DNA of 64,000 nt from Emydura subglobosa (Eukaryota > Chordata > Testudines > Chelidae): assembly GCA_007922225.1 (NCBI GenBank), contig ML680053.1:22318379-22382378 (forward strand). The letters run 5' to 3'. Below the pieces are notes generated by a model. The model did not search any database. It had not been told where the DNA came from and saw nothing but the letters and a program-made list of their open reading frames with translations. Each line of letters opens with the position of its first letter. The first letter of the stretch is position 1. Shown one piece after another: positions 34,091 to 45,269 of the stretch. A program made the position numbers and the translations under genes.

Positions 34091-34399
34091 ATACCTGTGA
34101 TCCGTGAAAGCCCTCAACCAACGTTATATCCTGGGGTCTCTGTCTTTCTCCCATTCTGAGATCACACTACATTATTAGCCTGGAGGCTTCAATGGGAAGA
34201 CCAACTGCTCTCCCACAAGGAGAAGAACCTTGAAGGCAAGGAAGAACCATCAAAACTTTCCATCATCCTGAAGCTCTGCCATTTTGCCAGTGTGCCACTG
34301 AACATCGACATGTTAGCCCTCACTAAATCCTCTCTGCCAAGCAACTAATTTGTGACTAAACAGATGTTGCCCAATGTCAAGCCTGACCCCAGGCTTTTC

Positions 34400-35240
34400 T
34401 GCTAAAAATGGGGTACTGCTGTTCAAACACTGTGTTTATGCCCTCAAAGGCCCTCCCCATCTCACAATTCTTTGACTGTGCCATGACTACCTCTGGCTGG
34501 TTCTTTTGGACATTGGAAGACCATAAAACTGATTGAGTGGCTTTTCTGGTTGTCAGATTGCACGCCTCTGTGAGATTATAAATTGACTTGTGCAGAGTAT
34601 GTTGCGGTATGAAGGTCCCCAACACTAAGCCCCTGTGCTGTGGTTCCTCTACTTATTCTTTCCTGACCCTGGGAATCCATATAAATGGATTTTATTGTGG
34701 GACTCCTTAACTCCCAGAACCACAATGCCATATCTGTAGTCATAGATCTCCTATGGAAGATGATTCACTTCCATGAGATCCCTACCACAGAAGTGACAGC
34801 CTGTCTCTTCTCTGACCACATTTACAAACTTCATGCGTTACCTCCCAATATCACATCAGACCTTGAACCACTGTTCATCTCCCACTTTGGCAGGAGCTCT
34901 TTTGACTCCTAAACTTTGACCAATATCTCTCCACCACCTATCATCCTGAAACGGACAGCCAGTCAGAATGGTTGAATCAAGTTTTATAACAATACCTTTG
35001 GTGTTTTATTAATTTCCCCCCAGACAACTGTCTTCAACTCTTACCCTTTGCAGAGTCACCTACAACAATTGCAAGCATAAGTCCACCCACCAGAGACCCT
35101 TTTTCTACAAATATGATTCCTATCCTTGGTTCCACCCAATCCTACCCTCAACATCCCATATCCCTGTCACCTCCAAGCTGGTCAAACACTCCCTTGTATC
35201 GAGGAGGAACTAGGATCCCAGATGGACAATGCCAAGGCAA
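34400..35240 (+). pseudogene. Gypsy integrase remnant
   Basis: The zinc-binding region is worn (about 34480-34620, pieces such as 'CHDYLWLVLLDIGRP' and 'CCGMKVPNTK'). The catalytic core is clearer: 'MDFIVGLLNSQNHNAISVVI' (34685 on; first Asp), 'LPPNITSDLEPLFISHF' (second Asp, with the usual RGPQ changed to LEPL), then 'TYHPETDSQSEWLNQVL' in the next frame (catalytic Glu). Several stops interrupt it. Confidence 0.8.
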
Positions 35241-35469
35241 ACTATAAGTGGTTTGCTGCCACCAGGGTAACCCTCTGATTACTGTTAGGGACAAGGTGTG
35301 GCTATCCACACGTCACTTCTACACCTCCGGTCCCTCCTGCAATCCTGACTACTGGTACATTGTTCCTCTCCTCATCAGTCAAAAAATAAACCCAGTTGCT
35401 TTCCTCCATCAGCTACCCCACACAATGTGAATACATCTTGTGTTCCATGTTTACCTATTGTGGAACATA

Positions 35470-35725
35470 TCTTCAACTCCCTGATGAGATTAACTCAAGA
35501 TCCTCCTCCTCTGGTCATGATCCAAGATCAGGAAGAATACCTTGTGAGTCAAATCTTAGATTCCAAGATCCTCCAAAGAAAGCTCATGTACCTTCTGGAT
35601 GGGAAGTTTACATCCCAGAGAAGCACTCTCGGGAGCCAGCAAACAACATTCATGCTCCTGACTTGTTCTATGAGTTCCACCAGTCCCATCTGGACAAACC
35701 CGGCCCAGAGATGCCTGGAAATTGA
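35470..35725 (+). pseudogene. Gypsy integrase chromodomain remnant
   Basis: Two overlapping frames share the domain. One gives 'EEYLVSQILDSKILQRKLMY' and the other 'REPANNIHAPDLFYEFHQSH' then 'LDKPGPEMPGN'. Together they match the chromodomain tail (..ILDSR..LQYLV.WKGY...SWEPANNVHAP). The aromatic cage is partly lost (the WKGY region reads differently) and one frameshift divides it. Confidence 0.75.
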
Positions 35726-35730
35726 CCATA

Positions 35731-35745
35731 GGATGGGAGGAGAGG
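35731..35745 (+). promoter_or_regulatory. Polypurine tract of the Gypsy element
   Basis: The run ggatgggaggagagg is all purine except one T and lies 3 bases before the TG that starts the 3' LTR. This is where plus-strand DNA synthesis is primed in LTR elements. Confidence 0.6.
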
Positions 35746-35748
35746 TAA

Positions 35749-36627
35749 TGTGAGGCAGCTTACAGCTGGATCAGGGCTGCTCAGTGAACCCTAGAGTGAC
35801 TCAGCACTCAGGAATGCTGCAGGAGCCTATTCCTGGGCAGGATCCAGGTCAGATGACCCCAAGGCACAAGAATTTCACCCTCATTGTCTGAGCTGTAAGT
35901 TAGGGCTTGTCTACACTCACGCTTATGCCGGCAAAACACCCCGCTGAGCAACCTATATTTTGCCAGCATAAGTGCAAATGTAGCCGCGTTATGTCGGTGG
36001 GAAGTTCTCCCACCAACATAATAAAACCTCCTAAACAAGCAGCAGTAGCTATGTCAGCAGGAAAGTTCTCCCACCAACATAGCACTGTCTATACTCGTAC
36101 TTACGTCAACAAAACTTATATTGCTCAGCAGGGTGTTTTTTTCCACACGCTTGAGCGACAAAACTTTTGCTAGCATAAGTGCAAGTATAGACAAGTCTGT
36201 GTAGTCCAGGTCACAGCAACACTCGGTTATGAACACTCCTGCTGCCTCATGGTGTTAGTCGCCCTAGGCTTCCAGCCTGCTCTTGATCCTGTCCCTGTTC
36301 CTGCCCTAGCCTTGCCCAAGCCTTGTTCTAGCCTTTTTCAACCTTGCCTATGCCCTATTCTGACCCTGGTCCAGCCCTGTTCTTGACCCTGCACCTGCCT
36401 CCTGACCCGCAGAACCTTTGGCCTGACTCCAGTCTGGCTCTGACCCTCAGCCTGACTGACTACGATTCTGATTTGGCTTGTCTATGGAGCCTTACCCCAG
36501 CTCTGACTCAAGGCCTATCCCTGGACCCTGGTTTCAGTGCTGCTCTTGGCCCGGTCCTGACCCTATGTCCTGCTTCAACCACCATTCCAACCACTTGACC
36601 TGATCACCCAGAACTCAGAACCTGACA
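35749..36627 (+). repeat. Gypsy 3' LTR, interrupted by a MITE
   Basis: It starts tgtgaggcagct right after the polypurine tract and ends 'cagaacctgaca', giving TG...CA. About 300 bp (35900-36203) belong to an inserted inverted-repeat element; without it the LTR is about 575 bp. The 3' half has many imperfect 'cctgaccctg' and 'ctggctctga' words. No 5' partner LTR was found to compare for dating. Confidence 0.7.
35900..36203. mobile_element. MITE nested in the Gypsy LTR
   Basis: The left end 'tagggcttgtctacactcac' plus 'gcttatgccggcaaaac' is mirrored by the right end ('gctagcataagtgcaagtat' plus 'agacaagtctg') over about 35 bp. The interior repeats the pattern ('ctatactcgtacttacgtca' and 'gttctcccaccaacata' twice). 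It has no coding sequence. The end words match the Harbinger-like elements at 18502 and 10656. An exact 3-bp target duplication could not be read with confidence. Confidence 0.78.
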
Positions 36628-37704
36628 ATACCCAATGGAACTTGCCACCACTTTGTACAAGTTTCTGGGCAGACTGTGTTAGGCTTTGGTTTAGGTGTGG
36701 GCCCAGAAGTGTTTCTTACAACTATCTTAAGTGAAGGGCACATTCACACATCAGTTTTAATGAGGTTTTAACTCAACCCATAACAAGGTTTCACCTGGCT
36801 CAAAACAGTAAAACACCCATACAAACAAAACTTACATTAAACACACTATTTAAACTAGAGTATGTGACTCAACGCACACATTCTGAATAAAAGGGCTAGG
36901 ATTATTGCTGAAGAGGAAACACAGCCAAGCAAACTCAGCTGAGAGAGAGGAGGTGGAATGTTTACACAATCTGTACAGTTATGGGGCAAAAAGTGCTGTA
37001 GCTTGTCCTGATCAGGCAGCTCGTAGATGCAACACAAGAAAGAAGTGGTTTTTGAGACTTGTTGAAATCTGTTAGAGTCACAGTTCTTGGGGAACTGCTT
37101 ACAAAGAGTAAGGAGATTTTAACAAAAGAAGACATAGCCACTCCAAGGAGTGAGGTAGAGGCACCATTTCAGATTTTGGCAGGGGAGGGTGAGGGGAGCC
37201 AACATTCACTGTGATTCCAGGGGCTACTTAGGCATCTGAAACCTTTAGGGTTTTTTTTTTCCTATCTAATAACTTAGAAATTAGCTGAGGAGCAGAGTAT
37301 GTAATTCCCATATAAAGAAAGAAAATTAAATACATATTAGATCCACTCATCTCTAATACTAATATGTTCTGACATCTTGTGTCAAATCACTTAAGGGATA
37401 CTGATTAGGTTTAAAATGTTAATGTATATTCTTACTTTGTTACAAACTCTTGAATACAACAATTGAAACAATTGTGAAAAAAAAAATCTAGGTTACTTTC
37501 TATCAGTTAGGCTCCTTACTTTTTGCAGTTCACCAAGCTTGGAATAGATCATTTAACTTTTGGAAACATCCTACTAGGGCAAGTCCCTTAAGGGTTTATT
37601 TTGCCTCTACTTGGTACTCTAGAGGTGTTACCATACTACAAATAATAGACTAAAAACTGACTTTAAACAGGAATGAAATCAACATTTTCAAGTCACTTTC
37701 ATGA
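36628..37704. other. Unassigned sequence
   Basis: No supported genes or repeats. A poly-T run lies near 37250-37261. Confidence 0.45.
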
Positions 37705-37985
37705 GTCAGACTCACCAAAAATTATAAGATTGGCTTAAAAATCAAGAGTTTATGTAAAAATAATAGATTTGGTGTTTTGTTTTTTTTTAAATTTGCCTTC
37801 CGCTTTTTGAGTCTTTAGGGTGCACTGGGGTTGCATTTTGAACCTTTCTCCACTTACTTTCCCTTTAGGAATGAAGGCTGAAATCATCACATACGCATTT
37901 GAATCCAGGAGCTGGGGCTTTAATAAAAATAATAATTATCATTAGATTCATGACAAAATCATAAGAGTTGGAAACATTGCTTTCA
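37705..37985. repeat. Interspersed repeat with inverted 'aaaatcat' ends
   Basis: It starts 'cagactcaccaaaaattata' and ends 'catgacaaaatcataagagt'. The inner blocks 'ttgccttccgctttttgagt' and 'ccaggagctggggcttta' match a repeat I recall as common in turtles. A diverged relative lies at 21085-21290. It has no coding capacity and its class was not determined. Confidence 0.45.
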
Positions 37986-39543
37986 CTTTGCTTTAAAGGC
38001 TATTTACTTTCCAGAAGGCTCTTAAACATAACATTACAGTGATTGAGTTGCAGTTCTCACAGGAGAATATTTAAAATCAAACACCAAGAAAATTTTAAAG
38101 TTGAGAAAAAAATGGAGCCTTCTGAGATATATCAGGGCCACTGCAGCCAGGAAAGGAAAATAAACAGGAACAGGGGTGCTCTTTCTCTTGAAAAAAAGTG
38201 GGATGATCAAAGCTCCAGGCTTAAACAGGTAAAACTTCTATTGCCATCAGCACCTCCACTCATAGATATTAACATGCTCAGCAACTGTACACTTCATACT
38301 TAAATATCTGAGCTAGCTTATCCAGGGCAACATATTTTATATGCATTGGCTCAGGAATCACATTTTCTGACATATTCTGAACAGTACTGAGCACACAAAT
38401 GGTGCCTAGTGAATAACACAAATCATGACAATAACTATTACCTTTATGAACTCTGTGGATGCAATTTCTGTTCTTTGTTCTGGAATTGGCCTGAATACAG
38501 CTGAAACCCTAAGAATTTGAGGCATAAACACATCTGACACTTATATGACATGTTCTCATTCCTTCCTTTTCTGAAACTTAGAACAAAAAGTGACAATAAT
38601 ACTACAACCCCCTCCCCTCAGAGGGATTTCTGTTTTACAGGCTCATGCAGATCCTTAATTTAATCACCAGCCCTTTCTTACCTTAATCACCCTGCCTCTG
38701 TTTGTAAACAAAATTCTGACTCCCCGCCCCAGGAGCACAAACTGGGAGCAACACCTCTCCCCTGCAGAACTCAGGTTCATTCCACACTCAGGTGGGCTAG
38801 GATGTGCCCTCCGATCAGCTCTCCTGTAAAAAACTCAGGGATGGGAGACAGGAGCTCCCCACTGTCCCTGCTAAATGGCACCCCTGGAGTGCGGGAATGA
38901 CAAGTTAATATCCTTCTAAATGTACATTACCATATTCTCTAGTGATTTTTTTGAAGCCAAGTATTCGAAGAATCTTATGTTCAAGTAGTTCAGCTGTATA
39001 AAATTATGCCTGCCTACATTACCCATCTGACTGATTCACAACCTGCAGAAATATCAGCTGAGTATTGAATGTTGAGCTTGGCCTAATTTCATGTAGAATT
39101 CAGAGAACATATCCTAACTAAATAAGGCCACTGTCAGGGGAATGCCTGTATCTGTAAAGATCATTTACCCTTTGCCTTACTCAGGAATATAATGAGAATT
39201 ATATTCATAGGTGTTTTCACCATACAAGTCAGTTATTGTTAATTGACCAGAGAAATAATGTAAATCATGCAAACAAGGAACTGAAGTGATCTGTCACAAA
39301 GCTGTTTTAGCAGTAGTTTTTGATATCACCATTTCAAAATCAAGTAATGTTTTTTACCAGTTAAATCTACTTGGTTTCCCCACATTGCGGCTAGAGTAGT
39401 TGAATGCTGCAAGGCAATATTTGCGAGCTGATTGTTCAAATTCCAAACTGCTGTTTGATTCAGCTATGTGTCTTCTTCTTTGTTAGTCACTTTTCAGACA
39501 TTCACGTGATTTTTTCCCCTTTACCTTTTAGGCTTTTCTTTAT
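37986..39543. other. Unassigned AT-rich sequence
   Basis: No supported features in about 1.5 kb. Confidence 0.45.
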
Positions 39544-39610
39544 GGGCCTGTTCCTGCTGAAGTCAATGGTACAACATCCAATGATTTCAATGGAGGCAGC
39601 TTAGACCCCA
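39544..39610. repeat. Short palindromic element (tgaagtcaatgg core)
   Basis: 'gggcctgttcctgctgaagt' plus 'caatgg' is mirrored by 'gatttcaatggaggcagctt' plus 'agacccc'. It is one of several small hairpins in the window that share a tgaagtcaatgg core. Confidence 0.5.
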
Positions 39611-39710
39611 TAGGAATACTTTTATTCCTTGAAAACAAAGGTATTTTATACAAATAAGCATCCAATATTTCCTACTCTAGTCTTAAATAATTCAGTCTGG
39701 GAAGAAACAT

Positions 39711-41952
39711 AGAATCATAGAAGATTAGGGTTGGAAGGGACCTCAGGAGGTCATCTAGATTCTAGTCCAACCCCCTGCTCAAAGCAGGACCAACCCTGTG
39801 AAATCAGAAATAAACAGTGCAGGGGAAAGGTCCGTTTGTAGGATACAGGAGGTCAATGAGGCAGTGATGAGGCTTACTTTTATTAACTAAAAGATTTTAT
39901 TTTAACCAAAAGATAGGAAAGGTGGAAAAGAACCCCCCTTGCTCAAAAGGTATAAAATGCACCAATTACAGGGGTCTGTGAAACTTACAATCAACAACAG
40001 CTAACAGCTGAGAACCAGCAGCTAACAAGTAACAATATCTGATTGACAAGCAACAAGTAACAAGTAGCAACTCACAAGTATCAAACAACAGTGTTCAATT
40101 AACAAGTAACAAACTACAAAGAGATTATACTTACAAAGATTAAGCAAGGATACATTACGTTGGCCAGTTTCAGTTCACGTTTGCTTTAAATTCTGCAAGC
40201 GGGGGAGAGCCGCTGTGGATGATCAGTTCACAGCGAAGCAAGCCAGGGAAGATGCATCAGCCCGCCAAACTGACACGCCCAGGAGATACACAGGGTGCCA
40301 GGTGAGATTCAGTTTCTCTCCGCCTTCTGCTACCTGGGTTCAAACTTTTATAATTTCCCACGGTTAGCAGGGCTAAGCTCCATTGGTGGCTATTTGCTGC
40401 ATGACCTTTTAGGGTCATGGCTCAGTGTTTAGCCAACCAGGTGTGCATGATTTTCTCGGGCAGGTACTGACTGACCAACCAGGTGATCACAGTTTTCCCA
40501 GGCAGAGACTGACCAGGTACGTGAGGGACGTGCGGCTGTACTGCTGAGTCAACCCTCCCCAGGCTGCTTCTAGGGTGGCACGGATATAGTGGCGCTGCAA
40601 ACGCCATGTTAAAATTCTGTTCCCACAAACCCCAGATAAATCACAACAGCTAGGGCTTTGTCAAGCCAGGCCTTGAAAACCTATAAGGATGGAAATTATA
40701 CCACCTCCTTAGGTAACCCATTCCAGTTCTTCACCACCCTCCTTATGAAAATGTTTTTCCTAATATCCAACCTAGATTTTGTCCAATGCAACTTGAAACC
40801 ATTGCTCCTTGTTCTCTCCTCTGTCACCACTAGAACAGCCTAGCTCCATCCTCCCTGGAACCCCACTTCAGGTAGTTGAAGGCTGCTATCAAATCTCCCC
40901 TCACTCTTCTCTTCTGCAGACTAAATAAGCCCAGTTCTCTCAGCCTCTCCTCATAAGTCATGTGTCCCAGCCCCCTGATAATTTTTGTTGCCCTCTGCTG
41001 GACTTTCTCCAATTTGTTCACATAGTAATGCAGTCCAATATTCCTTTAGGTTCTTAGCAACCAGGACACAGTGCTGACTCATATCCAGCTTCTTATCCAC
41101 TGTTACCCCCAGTCCTTTTCTGCAGAACTGCTGCCTAGCTCATCCGTCCCCAGTCTGTGGCTGTGCATGGGATTTTTCCATCGTAAGTGGAGGACTCTGC
41201 ACTTGTCCTTGTTGAACTCATCAGATTTCTTTTGGTCCAATCCTCCAATTTGTGTAGGTCACTCTGTATCCTATCCCTACCCTCCATTGTATCTACCATT
41301 CTCCCCAAATTAGTGTCATCCGCAAACCTGCTGACCCTATCCACCCCATCCTCCAGATCATTAATGAAGATGTTTAACAAAACCAGCCCCAGGACCACAT
41401 CCACAGAACCAGTCTTCTCATCATAGAAGGCATAAGGATGGTTAAGCATGACTTGGTCTTGGTGAATCTATGTTGACTGTTCCTGATCACCTTCCTCTCC
41501 TCCAAGTGCTTCAAAATAGATTCCTTGAGGACCTGCTCCATGATTTTTCTGGGAGGCTGATTGGTCTGTAGTTTCCCAGATCCTCCTTCTTCCCTTTTTT
41601 AAAGATGAGTACTATATTTGCCTTTTTCCAATCATCCAGGACCTTCCCCGATCGCCACATTTTCAGAGATAATGGCCATTGGCTCTGCAATCGTATCTGC
41701 CAACTCCCTCAGATGCATTGCATCCGGCCCCATGAACTTGTCTAGCTTTTCTAAATAGTTCTGAACCTGTTTTTTAACCATTGAGATCTGCTCACCTCCT
41801 CCCCATACTGTGCTGCCCAGTGCAGTAGTCTGGGAGATGACCTTGACTGTAAAGATCCAGGCAAAAAAAAAAATTGAGTACTGCAGCTTTTTCCACATTA
41901 TCTGTCACCAGGTTACCTCCCTCATTCAGTAAAGGGCCTACACTTTCCCTGA
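39711..41952 (-). mobile_element. CR1 LINE, older copy, split by a solo LTR
   Basis: The 3' end lies at 39711-39796 ('ttggaagggacctcaggagg') and the element resumes at 40628 ('gctttgtcaagccaggcctt'). It continues through the C-terminal coding block ('[20 protein letters not shown]', 40830-41021) and the RT segment with 'FADDTNLGRMV' (41135-41449) up to a 5' truncation near 41952. It is shorter and more broken than the copy at 12475-14593: the frames change several times, and internal segments such as the 41040 and 41400 joins are deleted. Confidence 0.9.
39797..40627 (-). mobile_element. Solo LTR inserted in the CR1 element
   Basis: The 831-bp block begins TG (tgtgaaatcag) and ends CA (ttcccaca). 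It is flanked by aaccc on both sides (39792-39796 and 40628-40632), a perfect 5-bp target duplication. Removing it and one copy of the duplication restores the continuous CR1 3' region. Read on the minus strand it has a TATA box ('aaattataaaagtttgaacc', near 40345) and late polyadenylation-type signals ('aaaataaaatc', about 39900), the LTR order. Near 40000-40110 there are many repeats of 'acaagtaaca'. No viral genes remain. Confidence 0.9.
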
Positions 41953-41980
41953 AACAATGAAAAATAGTACTATGAATCAT
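40830..41980 (-). pseudogene. CR1 ORF2 fragments (reverse transcriptase)
   Basis: Pieces in order on the minus strand: 'PLLNEGGNLVTDNVEKAAVL' (41792-41980), 'ALGSTVWGGGEQ' and '[20 protein letters not shown]' (41632-41898), 'FINDLEDGVDRVSRFADDTN' (41135-41449) and '[20 protein letters not shown]' (40830-41021). They correspond to residues about 195-300 and 465 onward of the better copy at 12686-14590. Frameshifts and deletions separate them, including loss of much of the RT palm between them. Confidence 0.85.
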
Positions 41981-42094
41981 AAGGGTTCTCTAAACTTAAA
42001 TGTGTTCTTGTTTATTTAAACTAGTGCCAACTCCTTTTTGGACACTTATTCTGGATTTAAAGAGTCTTATTTCAATTGGGAAAGTGACTTCAGC

Positions 42095-42206
42095 TAAACC
42101 AAAATAAACATGTCCACATTGCCTTTTGCACTTTAATCTAAATCAGTTTTTAAAAGCCCACCTTTAGTTGAACTGGTGAAACTGTGTGTGTAAACAAGAC
42201 CTTAGA
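42095..42206. mobile_element. Inverted-repeat element fragment
   Basis: 'aaaataaacatgtccacatt' at the left and 'gtgtgtaaacaagaccttag' at the right are weak inverted repeats, with 'ctaaatcagtttttaaaag' inside. It resembles the TGTCTACAC-type elements, much degraded. Confidence 0.35.
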
Positions 42207-42844
42207 ACAGAAATCCTCTTTTATGGTCAGGCTTCAAAATATTGAACCATAGGTATTGAGAAGCAAACAGTCTGTTTTCCAGTGGCTTTAACTAAAAGAA
42301 AAGATTACATTGGGTATAGAGGAAAAATCACACACTATGTGTTAAATATTAAACACACTCACACTAAAGAGTGAGCTAGCAAGGGCTCTTATCTTAGTTA
42401 ACATGAACACTGCTTTTGCAGAGGAAAATGTTGTTTTGTAAAAAATCCTTCGCTTCAGTAAGTTATTCAGTAAGTTGTCTGTCTTTCAGTGTTCCAGAAA
42501 GGAACCCTGCTTCATTCCTTGACCCTAGAACTGTATAAGCAAAGGCCAGCATTTTCAAACATAATTAACAGGAGATGCTCAACTTTCAGATACCCAGCTT
42601 GAGACACCTTGAACACTCTGGTGTTTGGAGGGCACGGTGCTGAACACTGTTTTGAAAAAAATCAGATTCCTTTATTTTATTCATTTAAATCAAAATAACT
42701 ATAACAATGCCTATCCAAGGCTCTAGGCATTCTAACACACCATTAACAACACAATTAAAGGTGTTTAAACTGGAGGCACTCAAAATCACTGTCATTTTTA
42801 AATCCTGGACAAAGTAAATGGTTAGTCTGAGTTTGTGAATCCGG
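42207..42844. other. Unassigned sequence
   Basis: No supported features. Confidence 0.4.
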
Positions 42845-42917
42845 GGTGAAATCCTGGTTCCTATTGAAGTCAATGGGAATTTTTCCTTTCACTTCAACAG
42901 AGCCAGGATTTCACTCC
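42845..42917. repeat. Palindromic element, best copy (gtgaaatcctgg arms)
   Basis: 'ggtgaaatcctggttcctat' plus 'tgaagtcaatggga' is mirrored by 'cacttcaacagagccaggat' plus 'ttcactcc', giving a hairpin with about 33 bp per arm and a short T-rich loop. The copy at 175-242 belongs to the same family. Confidence 0.7.
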
Positions 42918-45269
42918 TGATATTCACTCTTCATCAGCAAGCTATATGTTACTTTCTCCTTTGGTTCAGCTATCAGTAGAGAAGTACAATTTTAATGTTG
43001 TAAAACTTCCAAGAAGCTTCATACATTACTTTCTGTCAATTAAAAAGACACATTTTGATCTCCATTATACTGATGTAAGTCCAGAGAGAGCCTTCATTGA
43101 CTTTCTTGCCATTTTATAAAGTTTTTAAAATTGAAAAATTTTAATTGAAAATTTATCCTCACAAGTATCTAAAAGTGTAGTAGGTGTTTTAATATTTCTA
43201 CCATTTGGGGATCCTATGGTACTACTGCTACACTTCACAGTTCATTCATAAAGACCTGACTCACCTATAAATCAAAAACTGTTCATGTACAATATAAATG
43301 AGATACATTGTGACCAATTTATAATCAAAACATGTATTTTTAAATTACTTAATAATGCCATATGTGGAGTACTCATGGAAATCCAATTCCCCTGTAAAAG
43401 TGTCTATGTGGAAAATATGAAGCTGAATTCCTTTCATGTCTCTTTTTGCACAGGTTTATAATTTCACCCTTAAAATGCCATTAAAATTGATGCCAAATTA
43501 TTAAACATCAGGAACTACATTTCTTCAAGTCTCTCTCCATTTCTAATGCTGATAGAATTTACTACAGTACCAAGAGTTCCTATCAAAACCCAGACTGAAG
43601 AAACTATAGAATGTTTCAATGATCTTAAAGAGATCTATTTCTAAAGTGTATTTGGCAGGAAACTAATCTGAAGTTTAGATCTTAATTAGCTGAGTTGCAG
43701 TGTGGATACCCATACATAATGCAGATCTGAACTCATCTGCAATCAACATTTGCTATTTTGTAGTGTTGTTGTTATGGGTGACTCACCATCTCCAATCAAA
43801 CAAAAATGTAAGGAAGCAAACACAACACTTTCTGCACTCTTTTCTTTTGTGGGGATTCATTTGTACACTATCCACACATCAACAGAAGCAACAAAAAAAA
43901 AATACTTAACATTGGCTTTCCTATGTTTTCCAAAATACTAGCTTGAGGCTTCATTCTGGAAATAGGAGATGCTTTTAAATGTCTACAGCATATTTGAGTA
44001 ATGAACAACATGGCTGAATTATCCTCATAATTATGGGGAGTAATCAAAAAATATTGTTTGCTTTCTTCAACATATTTTTCGTGTCATTTGAAAAGCTCAC
44101 TCTTGCACATAGCTTTATACTTGCCAAGAAGGCCTTACACATGCTCCAACTCTACTGCAATACAGTAGGAAACACTTGCGGAGTTCTATTGGAAACCATC
44201 TGGCAGCAAATAAGTGGGAAAAAATTAAAGAGCTTATTTTATATACCGAGTGCCCCTTTAGTGTATGCTGTCTGTTCATGTTGTTGTTCGCCCAGCTGCC
44301 ATGTGGAACAAGATGTGCTGCAGCTATTTTGAGAGCACAAATTGCATATCTAAAAAGATAGATAATGTAATTCGTGATTCAGTGGCTGAGAGTTTGTGAC
44401 AGTTTAAAAAAATAAAAGGACATTATGGTTGGGTTGTGTGATACACCCACATTCTTTTTGGCAAGAGAAATATATAACATAATCTCCCATGTATCTCCCC
44501 CACAAAAAGAGTGGGTGTTGTTTCTGCATAGATTTTTTTTCATAGTTAAAAGCAAGAGTCATTTTAGGAACTAGAAAAGCATAATTTTAAAAAAGACAGA
44601 TTAACTTAATAAAAATCAATTGCAAGGCATTAGTGGCCGGAACCTCACTGTAAAGGGTATGTGGAACATATATGCCTTGAATGATTAACAACTAATGATT
44701 CCTTCCAGCTCTCAAAAATTAAAAAAGCTATCCACCTCTGTTTATCCCAAAATAGGATCCACCTATGAAGACAATAAGACATCATGTGAGACACCTTGCC
44801 TTAGGACTTATGTATCTAAAAAAGAGAGAGAATGCCAAGATCAGCTAAGGCTGGGCATTCTCCTTCCCAAGAATAGACACCAAAATGGCTAAATGAGAGT
44901 ATTGTTAATCACCTAGAAAAGAATCTTTTGTAATCAGAATATGGAAAAAACATCTTTCTCCCTCCCAACCTAACTAAAAAGAACTCCAAGTTACCAAGCC
45001 AGGATCATATCTTGACATCCTATGCAAAGTAGCTCACAGCACATTAAGTGGATCAAGAGTTAGGTGGTGAAGCTGCAAGTTAAGCAACTAGAAATGTGAC
45101 TGTGTGAATGATCATAAAATTGGATGAACGGCCCGTTTACCCCCAAGAAATCCAAGCCACATGCTCTCACCCCAAATTATAAACTATACATTGTTTTCCT
45201 TGTAAATGAAGTATACCACGGATAATCCGTCTTTCACCCCAAATTAGAAGCTGCACATTTGTTTGCCTG
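42918..45269. other. Unassigned AT-rich sequence
   Basis: Over 2.3 kb without a recognisable gene or repeat. The open frames at 43700-43941 and 44033-44361 have no family motif. Confidence 0.45.

Larger units (their letters stand above)
31761..36627 (+). mobile_element. Ty3/Gypsy (chromovirus-type) retrotransposon, 5'-deleted
   Basis: The order gag end, protease region, reverse transcriptase, RNase H, integrase, chromodomain, polypurine tract, 3' LTR is readable on the plus strand, which is the Ty3/Gypsy order. The chromodomain at the integrase C-terminus marks a chromovirus. The 5' LTR and most of gag are missing. Many frameshifts and stops break it into short open frames, so the copy is dead. 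A small inverted-repeat element sits inside its 3' LTR. Confidence 0.88.
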
